A DNA stretch of 64,000 nt from JAJDYQ01 sp963662865 (GCA_963662865.1 OY759969.1:1240001-1304000), one strand, 5' to 3'; counted from the first letter of the stretch, positions 8,649 to 17,708 are shown. Made by a program: numbers and translations. Notes: generated by a model not told the origin, from the letters alone.

Positions 8649-9766
8649 AAAGCAGGCAGGAATTAGGACAAAGCCGACGGTGGGTAATTAAGGTTGGTAG
8701 TTCGCTAGTCACACGTGATGGCCAGGGTCTGGACCATGAACAGATTGCCGCCTGGGTGGAAGATATCTGTCACCTGCGAGAGGAAGGCCGTCAGATTGCG
8801 CTGGTATCATCCGGCGCAGTTGCCGAGGGCTTGTCCCGCCTCGGCTGGAACTCTCGTCCCGAGTCGCTCAATGATTTACAGGCTGCGGCAGCCATTGGGC
8901 AAATGGGGCTGGTGCAAACCTATGAATCCTGCTTTCAGCAACACGCAGTGCATACCGCGCAGGTTCTGCTTACCCACGATGACATGGCTAATCGTCGGCG
9001 TTATTTGAATGCCCGGAGTACGCTGAGCCGCCTGCTTGATCTGGGAATCGTACCGGTTGTGAACGAAAACGATACGGTTGCCATGGAAGAAATCCAGTTT
9101 GGTGACAATGACCGATTGGCGGCATTGACTGCCAACCTGATTGAAGCCGACATGTTGGTTATCCTGACCGACCAGGAAGGTATGTTTGATGCCGATCCTC
9201 GTTTTAATCTCGATGCAAAACTGCTTGACCGTATCAACGCAGAAGATAAGTCATTGGAGGCAATAGCATCGGGCTCAGGCGCACTTGGCCGCGGAGGAAT
9301 GATTACCAAGGTACAGGCGGCGCGACTGGCCGCACGCTCAGGAACGGCGACTCTTGTTGCCGGAGGCCGCGTACAGGGCGTGCTGGCGCAAATTTCTCGT
9401 GGCGAACCAAAAGGCACATTATTTTGTCCGGCAAACGAGCCGCTGGCTGCGCGTAAGCAGTGGCTTGCCGGGCACACGGTGATACCGGGCAGCCTGCAAC
9501 TGGATGACGGAGCCGTCAATGTATTACGTCAGTCCGGGTGTAGTTTATTACCCGTTGGAGTAAAACGTGTGTTTGGCAAATTCCAGCGAGGAGAAATTGT
9601 TGCCTGCGTGGACGCATCCGGCAGGGAAATCGCACGGGGTCTGGTGAATTACTCTTCCGGCGAGGTTGAAAAGATCAAGGGACAACCCAGTCGCGCTATC
9701 CGAGAATTACTGGGATATATTGATGAGATGGAGCTGATTCATCGGGATAATCTGGTGCTGGTTTGA
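8645..9766 (+). CDS. proB: Glutamate 5-kinase
   Basis: Phosphorylates glutamate in the first step of proline synthesis. Residues 1-260 form the amino-acid kinase domain (WVIKVGSSLVTRDGQG, SSGAVAEG, NENDTV, GRGGM motifs); the last 90 or so form a PUA domain, giving the usual 373 residues. It overlaps obgE by 4 bases, a common gammaproteobacterial arrangement. proA is not downstream here; a decayed insertion sequence follows instead. Confidence 0.96.
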   Translation: MKSRQELGQSRRWVIKVGSSLVTRDGQGLDHEQIAAWVEDICHLREEGRQIALVSSGAVAEGLSRLGWNSRPESLNDLQAAAAIGQMGLVQTYESCFQQHAVHTAQVLLTHDDMANRRRYLNARSTLSRLLDLGIVPVVNENDTVAMEEIQFGDNDRLAALTANLIEADMLVILTDQEGMFDADPRFNLDAKLLDRINAEDKSLEAIASGSGALGRGGMITKVQAARLAARSGTATLVAGGRVQGVLAQISRGEPKGTLFCPANEPLAARKQWLAGHTVIPGSLQLDDGAVNVLRQSGCSLLPVGVKRVFGKFQRGEIVACVDASGREIARGLVNYSSGEVEKIKGQPSRAIRELLGYIDEMELIHRDNLVLV

Positions 9767-9837
9767 TTTCTGCACCGACTCTATCAGGATGCAAAGTGAC
9801 GAACGGCTTGAACAATTTATCAGGGCCATCTCATTCA

Positions 9838-10134
9838 CTAATGGTCGCGTTCCTCGTTGTATTCGAGCATCCAGGCCCATGTAATCTCTCTGACTTCGTC
9901 CAGATGATTGAACCAACTCGTGTCGAGCACCTCCGTGCGATAGGTTCGGTTGAATCGCTCAATGTCGGCGTTGTGGTTCGGCTTGCCGGGTTCAATATAG
10001 TCAATCTCGATGCCGCTATCGTGACACCAGGCCGTGAAGCATTGTCCGAGAAACTCCGGACCGTTGTCGGTACGCAGCACATCGGGCAATCCCCGGGTCG
10101 CCTTCAACTCGCGTTTCTCGACCGGCTTTAGAGC
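9838..10134 (-). pseudogene. IS3-family OrfB (DDE integrase) fragment
   Basis: Begins ALKPVEKREL, as OrfB does, but then jumps to KATRGLPDVLRTDNGPEF in the catalytic core, so about half the protein is missing. The second Asp (in RTDNGPEF) and the Glu region (ADIERFNRTYRTE) remain; the first Asp is gone. The protein stops after EYNEERDH, where a full copy continues. Not functional. Confidence 0.8.
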
Positions 10135-10394
10135 TTTTTTTCGATCAGCTCCTTCAAAGCCGTATTCTCCAGCGCCATATCCGCAAACAGGCCTTTGAGC
10201 TTGGCATTCTCGACTTCGAGTGTCTCGATTCGCTTCAGCTCCGAGGCTTCCAGGCCATCGTACTTGGATTTCCATTTGCAATAGGTCGCCGAACTGACGC
10301 CGTGCTTGCAGTGCGCCTCATTGACTGCCATACCACTATCGGCTTCCTTTAGAATCGAGACGACCTGCGTCTCGGTGAATCGTGACTTTTTTAT
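10128..10394 (-). pseudogene. IS3-family OrfA with mutated start
   Basis: About 88 codons matching OrfA of IS407-type elements: KKSRFTETQVVSILKEADSG, an HTH (SSATYCKWKSKYDG) and a leucine-rich coiled coil (KRIETLEVENAKLKGLF). The expected ATG before KKSRFTE is ATA (10394-10392), six bases after a perfect AGGAGG at 10406-10401, so the start has been lost by point mutation. The frame is otherwise open upstream to 10535. Confidence 0.8.
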
Positions 10395-10500
10395 CCGTAA
10401 CCTCCTGGGGTTATTGTGCCGGAGGCCTCTACTTATGAACTGTCTACTTAATGGGGAGCTTACGTGCGAGTGAAGAAGAGTCAGAATATTTAATATTCGG

Positions 10501-11418
10501 CTATCGTATTGACTCAGGTGGTTCTCCGGGCGCATAAAGACCGGCTGCCCCTCTTACGCCACTGTCATCACCATGCAGATTCCGCACCAGACTGGTTCGC
10601 ACACTGTCAGAAAATACGTATTTACCCCAATGCTGGGGTACCTGATCATATAGGATGTCGATATTTGATAAGCCACCGCCCAGGACGATGACTTCAGGAT
10701 CAAAGATATTAATTACGACCGATAACGCCCTCGCCAATCGGTCAACATAAATATTCAGTGCCTCAGCGGCCAATGAATTGTTGTCGGCTTGCGCGATAAT
10801 CTCTCGGGCGGTCAGCTCTTCTCCACTCGAATTCCGGTAATGTATGGCCATGCCGGGGCCTGAAAGAAAGGTCTCAACGCACCCGGAATGACCGCAGTAG
10901 CAGAGAAGCCCGGGCCTTTCATCATCATGGGCATAGGGTAGTGGACAGTGACCCCATTCACCGGCGACCGCATTTGGTCCTGTAATGAGTTGTCCCTTAA
11001 AGATCAGACCACCTCCAACACCCGTTCCAAGAATGACCCCAAATACGGAACGTGCCCCCGCAGCCGCGCCGTCGGTTGCTTCGGATAAGGCAAAACAATC
11101 GGCATCATTGCGCATGCGGAAGGGTCGCCCCAAGGCTTCCTCGAGATCTCTATCCATCGGTTTCAGGTTCAGGCAAGCCGAGTTTGAATTGCGCATAAGC
11201 GCCGTGGTTGGCGAAATTGAGCCGGGAGCACCGATACCGATGGTCGCTGGCTGACCGGTTTTCGATTCCAGCAATTCGACCATCTGCGCGATTTTCCGCA
11301 AGGCCAATCCGTAGTCCTGTGGTGAAGCAGGAATACGCTCATAAGCGAGGGTGTTCCCATCGTCATCCAGAGCGATACCCGCTATCTTTGTTCCGCCCAA
11401 GTCAATTCCGATGCGCAT
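10501..11418 (-). CDS. ROK-family sugar kinase (fructokinase/NagK-like)
   Basis: ATP-dependent hexose kinase of the ROK family, 305 residues. It has the N-terminal phosphate-binding IGIDLGGTKIAG, the catalytic Asp in RNDADCFAL, a GTGVGGG loop, and the zinc-binding region GEWGHCP...CYCGHSGCVE. The closest characterised relatives are Mak (fructokinase) and NagK; the sugar cannot be fixed from sequence alone. It starts 8 bases after the histidine phosphatase gene ends, so the two probably form an operon. The stop lies just beyond the IS remnant. Confidence 0.85.
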   Translation of the reverse strand: MRIGIDLGGTKIAGIALDDDGNTLAYERIPASPQDYGLALRKIAQMVELLESKTGQPATIGIGAPGSISPTTALMRNSNSACLNLKPMDRDLEEALGRPFRMRNDADCFALSEATDGAAAGARSVFGVILGTGVGGGLIFKGQLITGPNAVAGEWGHCPLPYAHDDERPGLLCYCGHSGCVETFLSGPGMAIHYRNSSGEELTAREIIAQADNNSLAAEALNIYVDRLARALSVVINIFDPEVIVLGGGLSNIDILYDQVPQHWGKYVFSDSVRTSLVRNLHGDDSGVRGAAGLYAPGEPPESIR

Positions 11419-11426
11419 AACGAATT

Positions 11427-11999
11427 TTAAAACTGTATGGTCGGCGGGCGTTCATCACTGAACGTCACCGCGACCATGCCCGCCGAATTAATCTGCATCC
11501 GATACATCGACAGTAACGGTGCTTTCAGCACATTAGCAACGATTGCCCGAATGACACCGGAATGGACAATCAACAGGATGCGGTCAACATCATTACGCGC
11601 ACTGATTTCATCCCAGGCCTTCGAAACACGTAAATAAAAACTCCGCAAACGCTCCGCTCCATCGGGTTGATGATTAACCGGGTCGTGATAAAACTTTCTG
11701 AAGGCTTCGGCCTCTTCCCTGCGAATATCATCGCCTGTACGATTTTCCCAGCAGCCAAAACCAATTTCCTTCAACCGATCGTCAGCATTTGAGGTAATAT
11801 CAAGTCTGGTCGCCAGTTCATCGGCAAAGTCAGCACAGCGGCATAGCGGTGAATGCACAATCATATCCCAGTCATTACGATCACCAACGGCATCACGCAT
11901 TTCCCGCCAGCCTTTATCGCTTAACGGGTGATCGGTCTGCCCTCGATACATTCTTCCGCCCACTGGTTCGCCATGGCGCAGTAAATCAATCTGTTTCAA
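11427..11999 (-). CDS. Histidine phosphatase family protein (PGM/CobC-like)
   Basis: Branch of the histidine phosphatase superfamily, 190 residues. LLRHGEP (residues 5-11) carries the phosphorylated histidine, and the second catalytic His is in IVHSGVIRA. The size and N-terminus resemble alpha-ribazole phosphatase (CobC) and related phosphoglycerate-mutase-like enzymes, but no cobalamin genes are nearby, so the substrate is open. Start codon TTG at 11999. Upstream of the ROK kinase gene and probably co-transcribed with it. The 206 bases to the tpm gene show no further gene. Confidence 0.8.
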   Translation of the reverse strand: MKQIDLLRHGEPVGGRMYRGQTDHPLSDKGWREMRDAVGDRNDWDMIVHSPLCRCADFADELATRLDITSNADDRLKEIGFGCWENRTGDDIRREEAEAFRKFYHDPVNHQPDGAERLRSFYLRVSKAWDEISARNDVDRILLIVHSGVIRAIVANVLKAPLLSMYRMQINSAGMVAVTFSDERPPTIQF

Positions 12000-12205
12000 T
12001 ATGTCCGCCGCTAATATTTATGGAAACTTTAATTTAGTCAGAATTTTCTTATGCTTCAGTACCAGTACCGCCCCGTACCACAGGAGCACATATACTCGCT
12101 GCTGCCCTGCCAGAACACACTGTATGAACACTCTGATAGCGGACTATTACATATTGTATCATGGCGCTTCATTGGTTACCTGTCCGGCGAAACCCGGCGT
12201 GGCCG

Positions 12206-12937
12206 TCAGAATTCAGTTGGAATATCAGAAAATCCGGCGTAAATGGGTTCATAGCGGGTCATCAGGTAGGCCCATTCCGTAAGCTGTGTAAGGCCCTGCC
12301 GTTTGAGGTTCTGTTCCTGCTCAAGAATATCGGCATCGGATAAAAACTCGATGATATGATCAAAAGAATATTGCCAGATCACTTCTTCATAATCGACCGA
12401 GTATGGTGGCCCGCTCATAAGCCGCTGATCATAATCAAGGGTAATTAGCAGGGTTTTTGTGTCAGGGCCAAATAATGCTCGAATCTGACGCATATACGCC
12501 TTACGCCCTCTTTCCCCGTCTTTCGGCAGTGCGACCAGCGAACCTCTGTCATAAATCGCCAGCACTCCTTCAACCTGATCGAGTGTCATATCAAAATAAT
12601 CTCCCTCATACAGGGTATAAGAACCCGCCTGCCAGACAACCAGCTTACCATCTACCTGCTTCTGAGGCTGCAAACTGACTGCCGAGAAAAAGTCCTCAAT
12701 CGCCTTTTCGCTGATCTCACAACCAATCACTTTAAGGCCTTGTTCGGCAAGCCAGATCATGTCCCGTGAATTGCCGCACAGAGGCACAAATACAAAATCA
12801 CCTTTACTGCATTCAAGACGGGGGAAAAATTCAACCAGAGATGGATGAATGTCTGGTTGTTGCCACCCTGTCATACTATCTTCCCAGCGTTGTTTCCAGT
12901 ACGCCAGATCGCCGGCTACCGCTTTACCGGAAGGCAA
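12206..12937 (-). CDS. tpm: Thiopurine S-methyltransferase family protein
   Basis: SAM-dependent methyltransferase, 243 residues. The N-terminal WKQRWEDSMTGWQQPDIHP and the SAM site VPLCGNSRDMIWLAEQGLKV are diagnostic of the TPMT family, linked in bacteria to methylation of thiopurines, tellurite or selenium compounds. It starts with TTG and overlaps the last 14 bases of lon, so it is probably translated from the lon transcript. Confidence 0.88.
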   Translation of the reverse strand: MPSGKAVAGDLAYWKQRWEDSMTGWQQPDIHPSLVEFFPRLECSKGDFVFVPLCGNSRDMIWLAEQGLKVIGCEISEKAIEDFFSAVSLQPQKQVDGKLVVWQAGSYTLYEGDYFDMTLDQVEGVLAIYDRGSLVALPKDGERGRKAYMRQIRALFGPDTKTLLITLDYDQRLMSGPPYSVDYEEVIWQYSFDHIIEFLSDADILEQEQNLKRQGLTQLTEWAYLMTRYEPIYAGFSDIPTEF

Positions 12938-15317
12938 TGCTGGCTACCTGATGGTAATGTCCGGCGAAGTAAATACGCATCCCTTCCACAATATGCTTTG
13001 GCAGTTCATCGACATCACGTCGGTTATCTTCCGGAAAGATTACCTCCATGACTTTACTGCGGCGGGCAGCAATCAGCTTTTCGCGTATGCCACCTACCGG
13101 CAGGACCAAACCGGTTAATGTCAGTTCCCCTGTCATGGCCAGCGGGCACCTGATTCGCTTGCCGGTCGCCAAAGAAATCAAGGCGGTTGCCATAGTGATG
13201 CCCGCACTGGGACCGTCTTTAGGTGTCGCCCCTTCGGGGACATGCAAATGAATAAAGGAACAACTAAAGTATCGCTCGCCAATATCAAATGTTTCCTTAT
13301 TGGCCGCCACAAAACTATAGGCGATTTCGGCCGATTCTTTCATCACATCGCCCAGTTGACCGGTCAACTTAAAACCTCTTTGCTTTTCATGTACCCGCGT
13401 CGCTTCGATACTGAGCGTTGCGCCACCCATCGCTGTCCACGCCAAACCTGTCACAATACCAATACCACTCATTTTACGTTCTGTGCGGAATATCGGTTTG
13501 CCCAGATAGCCATCCAATTGTTTAATTCCAATACGTATCGGTGTCTTTTTCTTTCTTACAATTTGCACGGCCGCCTTGCGTATGATTTTATTTAAATGCT
13601 TTTCCAGACCCCTTACACCGGCTTCGCGGGCATAGCCAGAAATAATCCGCCGAACCGCCGCATCAGTAATTTTTAGCTGGCTGGATCTAGTACCTGATCG
13701 TACAAGCAGTTTCGGCCATAAATGTGATTTCACGATAGCCGCTTTCTCCTCAGCGATGTAACCCGATAACTTGATAATTTCCATTCTATCCAGCAGCGGA
13801 CCAGGAATAGTATCCAACTGATTTGCTGTACAGACGAACAATACCTTGGATAAATCAATCCGAACATCCAGATAGTGGTCCAGAAACTCACCGTTCTGCT
13901 CAGGATCAAGGGCTTCAAGCAAGGCCGATGCCGGGTCACCCTGAAACGAAACACCGATCTTGTCGATTTCATCCAGCATAATGACCGGATTGGAAACCGC
14001 CGTATCCTTGACAGCCTGCACGAACTTACCGGGCATAGCACCTATGTAGGTTCGACGGTGACCTTTAATCTCCGCTTCATCTCGCATGCCCCCAACACTG
14101 AAACGATAAAATTTACGACCCAGCGCATCAGCAATCGACTTGCCTATTGAAGTCTTACCCACACCAGGCGGGCCAACCAGCAAAATGATTGATCCGCTAA
14201 CTTCGCCTTTCAACGCCCCGACACTGATAAACTCAATAATTCTGTCCTTGACGTCATCAAGACCTTCATGGTCACGGTTAAGAATTTTACGGGCATGATT
14301 CAGATTCAGCTTATCTCTGGAGTGCCTGCCCCAGGGAATCGAGGTCAACCAATCCAGGTAGTTGCGAGTCACGGCATATTCAGGAGAGCCGGTTTCCAGC
14401 ACAGAAAACTTATCCATCTCTTCTTTGATGACTTTCATGGCCTGACCGGATACTTCCAGTCCCTCCAGACGCTCATGGAACTTATCCATATCAGCAGTAC
14501 GGTCATCCTTTGATATGCCCAGCTCTTTCTGAATTTCCTTGAGCTGCTCACGAAGAAAAAATCGTCTTTGCTGCTCTAATATTTTTTCCTCGACACGATT
14601 TCGGATACGAGACTGAAGACGACCGACCTCCAATTCCTGTTTCAGTAACGAGATCACTTTTTCCATGCGCTTGACAAGCGGCACCGTTCTCAGAATATCC
14701 AGTAGTTCATCGGTGCCGGCGGAAGCCAGAATGGCACCAAAATCCGCCAGTGGAGAAGGCTGGCTGGGATTAAATCGTTCCAAGTGCGTTTTCAACTCCT
14801 CTCCATACAGCGGATTGAGCGGCAGGAGTTCCTTGATCATGCCGATAATGGCATTGCCATAGGCACGCAGCTCTTTAGCATCCTCTTCCGGCGCGACCGG
14901 ATACTCAACCTGTGCCATAAAAGGTCGCTTTTTCGATACCCACTTGACGATGCGAAAGCGTTCGAGACCTTCTGCAATAAACTGTATTTTACCGTCTTCC
15001 TTCAGTGGATGGTGCATACGAACAATACTGCCCATCTCGATAAAATCCTCAAGAGTGGCTGCATCTATGCTATCTGTATTGACCATCAACAGGCCAACCA
15101 TATGATGGGCCACCTCACCAATTTCCGTGACGGTCTCCAGCCAATATTCCTCATTCATCTGGATGGGCAATGCCTGGACCGGCAGAAATGGTCGGTCAGC
15201 AACCGGCAAAATGTGAATCGTGGTTGGCAGTACCTGACCCGGAATGCTCAGGCCGGAACCAGTAGTACCTTCTTTTTGAGGAATAACTTGCGCACCCTCA
15301 ATAGTCTCTTCAGTCAC
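12924..15317 (-). CDS. lon: ATP-dependent protease Lon
   Basis: Cytoplasmic AAA+ serine protease that degrades misfolded and regulatory proteins. The N-terminal substrate-binding domain, the AAA+ module (Walker A GPPGVGKTS) and the C-terminal protease domain with the catalytic Ser in KDGPSAGIT and a downstream Lys are all present. The frame is open to a TTG at 15335, but GAGGAG 7 bases before the GTG at 15317 makes VTEETIEG the likely start, giving 797 residues. A heat-shock-type promoter lies just upstream. It directly adjoins the distal end of the CRISPR locus. Confidence 0.95.
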   Translation of the reverse strand: MTEETIEGAQVIPQKEGTTGSGLSIPGQVLPTTIHILPVADRPFLPVQALPIQMNEEYWLETVTEIGEVAHHMVGLLMVNTDSIDAATLEDFIEMGSIVRMHHPLKEDGKIQFIAEGLERFRIVKWVSKKRPFMAQVEYPVAPEEDAKELRAYGNAIIGMIKELLPLNPLYGEELKTHLERFNPSQPSPLADFGAILASAGTDELLDILRTVPLVKRMEKVISLLKQELEVGRLQSRIRNRVEEKILEQQRRFFLREQLKEIQKELGISKDDRTADMDKFHERLEGLEVSGQAMKVIKEEMDKFSVLETGSPEYAVTRNYLDWLTSIPWGRHSRDKLNLNHARKILNRDHEGLDDVKDRIIEFISVGALKGEVSGSIILLVGPPGVGKTSIGKSIADALGRKFYRFSVGGMRDEAEIKGHRRTYIGAMPGKFVQAVKDTAVSNPVIMLDEIDKIGVSFQGDPASALLEALDPEQNGEFLDHYLDVRIDLSKVLFVCTANQLDTIPGPLLDRMEIIKLSGYIAEEKAAIVKSHLWPKLLVRSGTRSSQLKITDAAVRRIISGYAREAGVRGLEKHLNKIIRKAAVQIVRKKKTPIRIGIKQLDGYLGKPIFRTERKMSGIGIVTGLAWTAMGGATLSIEATRVHEKQRGFKLTGQLGDVMKESAEIAYSFVAANKETFDIGERYFSCSFIHLHVPEGATPKDGPSAGITMATALISLATGKRIRCPLAMTGELTLTGLVLPVGGIREKLIAARRSKVMEVIFPEDNRRDVDELPKHIVEGMRIYFAGHYHQVASIAFR

Positions 15318-15346
15318 GCTACTGCTCCTCATCAACCGGAGAGCTG

Positions 15347-15375
15347 TATATCAGGGCTCAGGCAGGAGTATCAAG
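15347..15375 (-). promoter_or_regulatory. Sigma-32-like promoter of lon
   Basis: On the minus strand CTTGATA (15375-15369) and CCTGATATA (15355-15347) are 13 bases apart. These resemble the heat-shock consensus CTTGAAA and CCCCATNTA. Transcription would start near 15340, about 20 bases before the GTG of lon. Sigma-32 control of lon is established in E. coli; here it is inferred. Confidence 0.55.
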
Positions 15376-15418
15376 ACAGATACAAAAATTTTCTGGGCCT
15401 ATGAGACCGAGACCTGCT

Positions 15419-15462
15419 GTCTTAATCCCTTCTGAATAGGGAATGATTCAGAAGGGATTAAG
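15419..15462. repeat. Degenerate CRISPR repeat folded into a palindrome
   Basis: The first 31 bases match the array repeat except for one missing C (GAAT-AGGG). The end then turns into the inverted complement of the repeat's own first half. CTTAATCCCTTCTGAAT (15421-15437) pairs perfectly with 15446-15462, a 17-bp stem with an 8-base loop. It is the leader-distal end of the locus, where degenerate repeats are usual, but the inverted half is not. It could end pre-crRNA or small-gene transcripts. Confidence 0.75.
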
Positions 15463-15478
15463 GCTTAAGACAAAAGTA

Positions 15479-15574
15479 TTAGAGGATTGATGCGGCGTTT
15501 GATATTGCGTTTAGTACGGATAGGGCAATTACGTAAAACATCAGTTGGATAATTATCGCAATCAGTTTCATCAC
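15479..15574 (-). CDS. 31-residue hydrophobic peptide at the CRISPR distal end
   Basis: A small open frame from GTG (15574), or ATG (15571), to TAA, encoding one membrane-span-like peptide starting MKLIAIIIQLMFYVIALSV. It has a perfect AGGAGG at 15586-15581, six bases before the GTG, and a promoter with a palindrome upstream. No homologue recognised. Size and hydrophobicity recall type I toxin peptides, and its position beside a degenerate repeat recalls CRISPR-linked toxin genes, but neither role is shown. The good Shine-Dalgarno and promoter are the main support. Confidence 0.45.
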   Translation of the reverse strand: MMKLIAIIIQLMFYVIALSVLNAISNAASIL

Positions 15575-15623
15575 AATGTACCTCCTGTTCATGGGCTGAT
15601 TTAGGGAATACCAAGCAATGAAG

Positions 15624-15671
15624 AATTGCACTGCAATTAACTATATTAACTTGATTTAACGCACTTTGCAA
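15624..15671 (-). promoter_or_regulatory. Promoter and palindromic operator of the small peptide gene
   Basis: On the minus strand TTGCAA (15671-15666) and TAATAT (15648-15643) are 17 bases apart. A perfect 15-base palindrome, AATTGCACTGCAATT (15624-15638), covers the expected transcription start, where a repressor or small RNA could act. Both hexamers are 4/6 matches, so this is suggestive. Confidence 0.45.
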
Positions 15672-15711
15672 GAGGCGTTTTAGCCGCAAATACCTAAAGG
15701 AATTACACATC

Positions 15712-16801
15712 GTCTTAATCCCTTCTGAATCAGGGAATGATTCAAACATACCCGCCCTGATGCAATCATTGCCGAGGTTTTGTCTTAATCCCTTCTGAAT
15801 CAGGGAATGATTCAAACGTTTGACGCCATCTGTCGTGACCGTAAGATCACCGTCTTAATCCCTTCTGAATCAGGGAATGATTCAAACAAGAGGTCTTCTT
15901 TTACGAGAAGGCCCCGGGACCGGTCTTAATCCCTTCTGAATCAGGGAATGATTCAAACCGTGACCGTAAGATCACCATAGATGGGTCGCGGGTGGTCTTA
16001 ATCCCTTCTGAATCAGGGAATGATTCAAACTTTAGAGTAGAACTCACTAATCTTAGTGAGTTGTCTTAATCCCTTCTGAATCAGGGAATGATTCAAACGG
16101 TGGCTTACTGATAAGTACGCCGCCCCATACCCTGTCTTAATCCCTTCTGAATCAGGGAATGATTCAAACTGCGAGGGCATATCAATTCGGAAGAGGTTTT
16201 CTTTGTCTTAATCCCTTCTGAATCAGGGAATGATTCAAACTACCCTGGACAACCCCCTGCCCAGCAGGATAACGGTCTTAATCCCTTCTGAATCAGGGAA
16301 TGATTCAAACGACGCCGGCCGACGGCGAGCAATACTGCTCCGCGATGGGTCTTAATCCCTTCTGAATCAGGGAATGATTCAAACTGGCGTCTCGGAATCT
16401 GGTAATCTCAAGCCAGCCGTCTTAATCCCTTCTGAATCAGGGAATGATTCAAACGTGGACATCTTACGGGCCGCTGGCCAGGCCAGCGGTCTTAATCCCT
16501 TCTGAATCAGGGAATGATTCAAACTATTATGGGTGGCTGAGGAGACATCCGGCGACGTCTTAATCCCTTCTGAATCAGGGAATGATTCAAACGGTTTTTT
16601 GGCGAGGTGTAAGATGTAAGCGCCTGTCTTAATCCCTTCTGAATCAGGGAATGATTCAAACTTGGCTTGTCCAGGTCGTTCGTCATGATTGATGAGTCTT
16701 AATCCCTTCTGAATCAGGGAATGATTCAAACGGAGATTTTATGAGTACTTTAAAAATGTTGGGGGGTCTTAATCCCTTCTGAATCAGGGAATGATTCAAA
16801 C
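15712..16801 (-). CRISPR. CRISPR array, leader-distal part (16 repeats, 15 spacers)
   Basis: Sixteen identical 36-bp repeats. Written on the plus strand each begins GTCTTAATCCC and ends GGGAATGATTCAAAC; spacers are 32-38 bases. I take the minus strand as the crRNA strand. There the repeat folds TCCCT/AGGGA and leaves ATTAAGAC, the usual 8-base handle position, and the leader lies at the far right. The array is the same as that at 52355-57377, cut by the prophage, so this part is separated from its leader. The last repeat ends at 16801 directly against the prophage left end. Confidence 0.98.
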
Positions 16802-16830
16802 TGTGTAAAGGCGCGCGAAATTTGAGCGGC

Positions 16831-16856
16831 TATTGATGCGAAAGATGAGTGCGCAT
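16831..16856 (+). repeat. Prophage left-end inverted repeat (transposase site)
   Basis: Starts TATTGATGCGAAAGATG and ends AGTGCGCAT; the inverse is at 52315-52340. A related CGAAA block lies 23 bases outward at both ends, so each end seems to have tandem transposase-binding sites, as in Mu. A second block with ATGTTGAA...ATCAA follows inward on both sides. Confidence 0.75.
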
Positions 16857-16895
16857 CGATGTTGAATATATCAACACTTTGTTGATTTTCATTGG

Positions 16896-17708
16896 TTAAA
16901 ACAATGGTATCGTTTCGGTTTGCTCCATTTTCGGGCGCCGGTCACAGTTATTATTCCACAAGAGGAGTTCTTTCGCGGCTTTGGCCTTTCCTGTGCCGCC
17001 GACGGTATAATGGATATCGATTGTCGTAGTGTGCAAACCATCAAAAATCTCGCGCATGGCCGGATGGTCGTTGACGCTGATGATCATGCTGCCCTCGACT
17101 GACTTGGCCAAGTCGGCCATCTCGACATACTGATTGAGATCAAATTCGACGCCGTAGCCCTCGGTTTCCCAATAGGGTGGGTCGCAATAAATCATAGTGT
17201 GCTCGCGGTCGTACTTGGCGATCACCTGTTGCCATGGCAGATGCTCGATGTACGTATGTGCCAGCCGGAGATGGGCCGCGCTGAGCTCCTCCTCGATGCG
17301 CAATAGATTCAATCTGGGCGGGCAGGTCGTAGCCGTGCCGAACGCTTGCCCTTGAACCTTACCGCCGAAAGCGAGCTTTTGCAGGTAGTAGAATCTGGCG
17401 GCCCGCTGTATATCTGTTAGCGTTTCCGGCTTGGTCATCTTTTGCCAATCATATATCTGGCGGCTGGATAACGCCCACTTAAACTGCCGGACAAACTCCT
17501 CCAGGTGGTTTTGCACCACTCGATAGAGATTGATCAGGTCGCCGTTGATGTCATTAATCACCTCCACATCGGACGGTGCCTTGAGAAAATAGATCGCCGC
17601 TGCGCCCGCGAAAGCCTCCAAATAGCAGGTGTGCGTAGCGAATTTTCGCAGGATTGGATCTGCCAGCCGGCGTTTACCGCCGATCCAGGGGATGATGGGG
17701 TCGGCCAA
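16896..17708 (-). CDS. D12-class DNA adenine N6-methyltransferase (Dam-like)
   Basis: Phage-encoded methyltransferase; the catalytic YCDPPYWET motif is in the second half and the SAM site is PIIPWIGGKRRLADPIL at the N-terminus with AFAGAAAIYF following. The frame is open to 17777, but GGAGG six bases before a TTG at 17708 makes the 270-residue start LADPIIPW better supported. Last gene of the leftward operon, 95 bases from the prophage end; probably protects phage DNA or alters host methylation. Its transcription points into the orphaned distal CRISPR array. Confidence 0.85.
   Translation of the reverse strand: MADPIIPWIGGKRRLADPILRKFATHTCYLEAFAGAAAIYFLKAPSDVEVINDINGDLINLYRVVQNHLEEFVRQFKWALSSRQIYDWQKMTKPETLTDIQRAARFYYLQKLAFGGKVQGQAFGTATTCPPRLNLLRIEEELSAAHLRLAHTYIEHLPWQQVIAKYDREHTMIYCDPPYWETEGYGVEFDLNQYVEMADLAKSVEGSMIISVNDHPAMREIFDGLHTTTIDIHYTVGGTGKAKAAKELLLWNNNCDRRPKMEQTETIPLF

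Larger units (their letters stand above)
9838..10450 (-). mobile_element. Decayed IS3-family (IS407-like) element
   Basis: Remnants of both IS3 transposase genes in the right order on the minus strand: orfA (HTH and coiled coil), then the catalytic end of orfB. orfB has an internal deletion and lost its C-terminus, and orfA lost its ATG. The right boundary is approximate; I could not recognise paired terminal inverted repeats. It sits between proB and the ROK kinase gene and should be immobile. Confidence 0.8.

Noticed and set aside
15465..15815. 116-codon minus-strand frame across the distal array end
   Set aside because: It runs from repeats into the region of the small peptide gene in another frame and has no ribosome-binding site.
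15712..16801. Two arrays belonging to two different CRISPR systems
   Set aside because: Repeats are identical and in the same orientation, and Mu-like ends lie exactly between them, so one split array is simpler.
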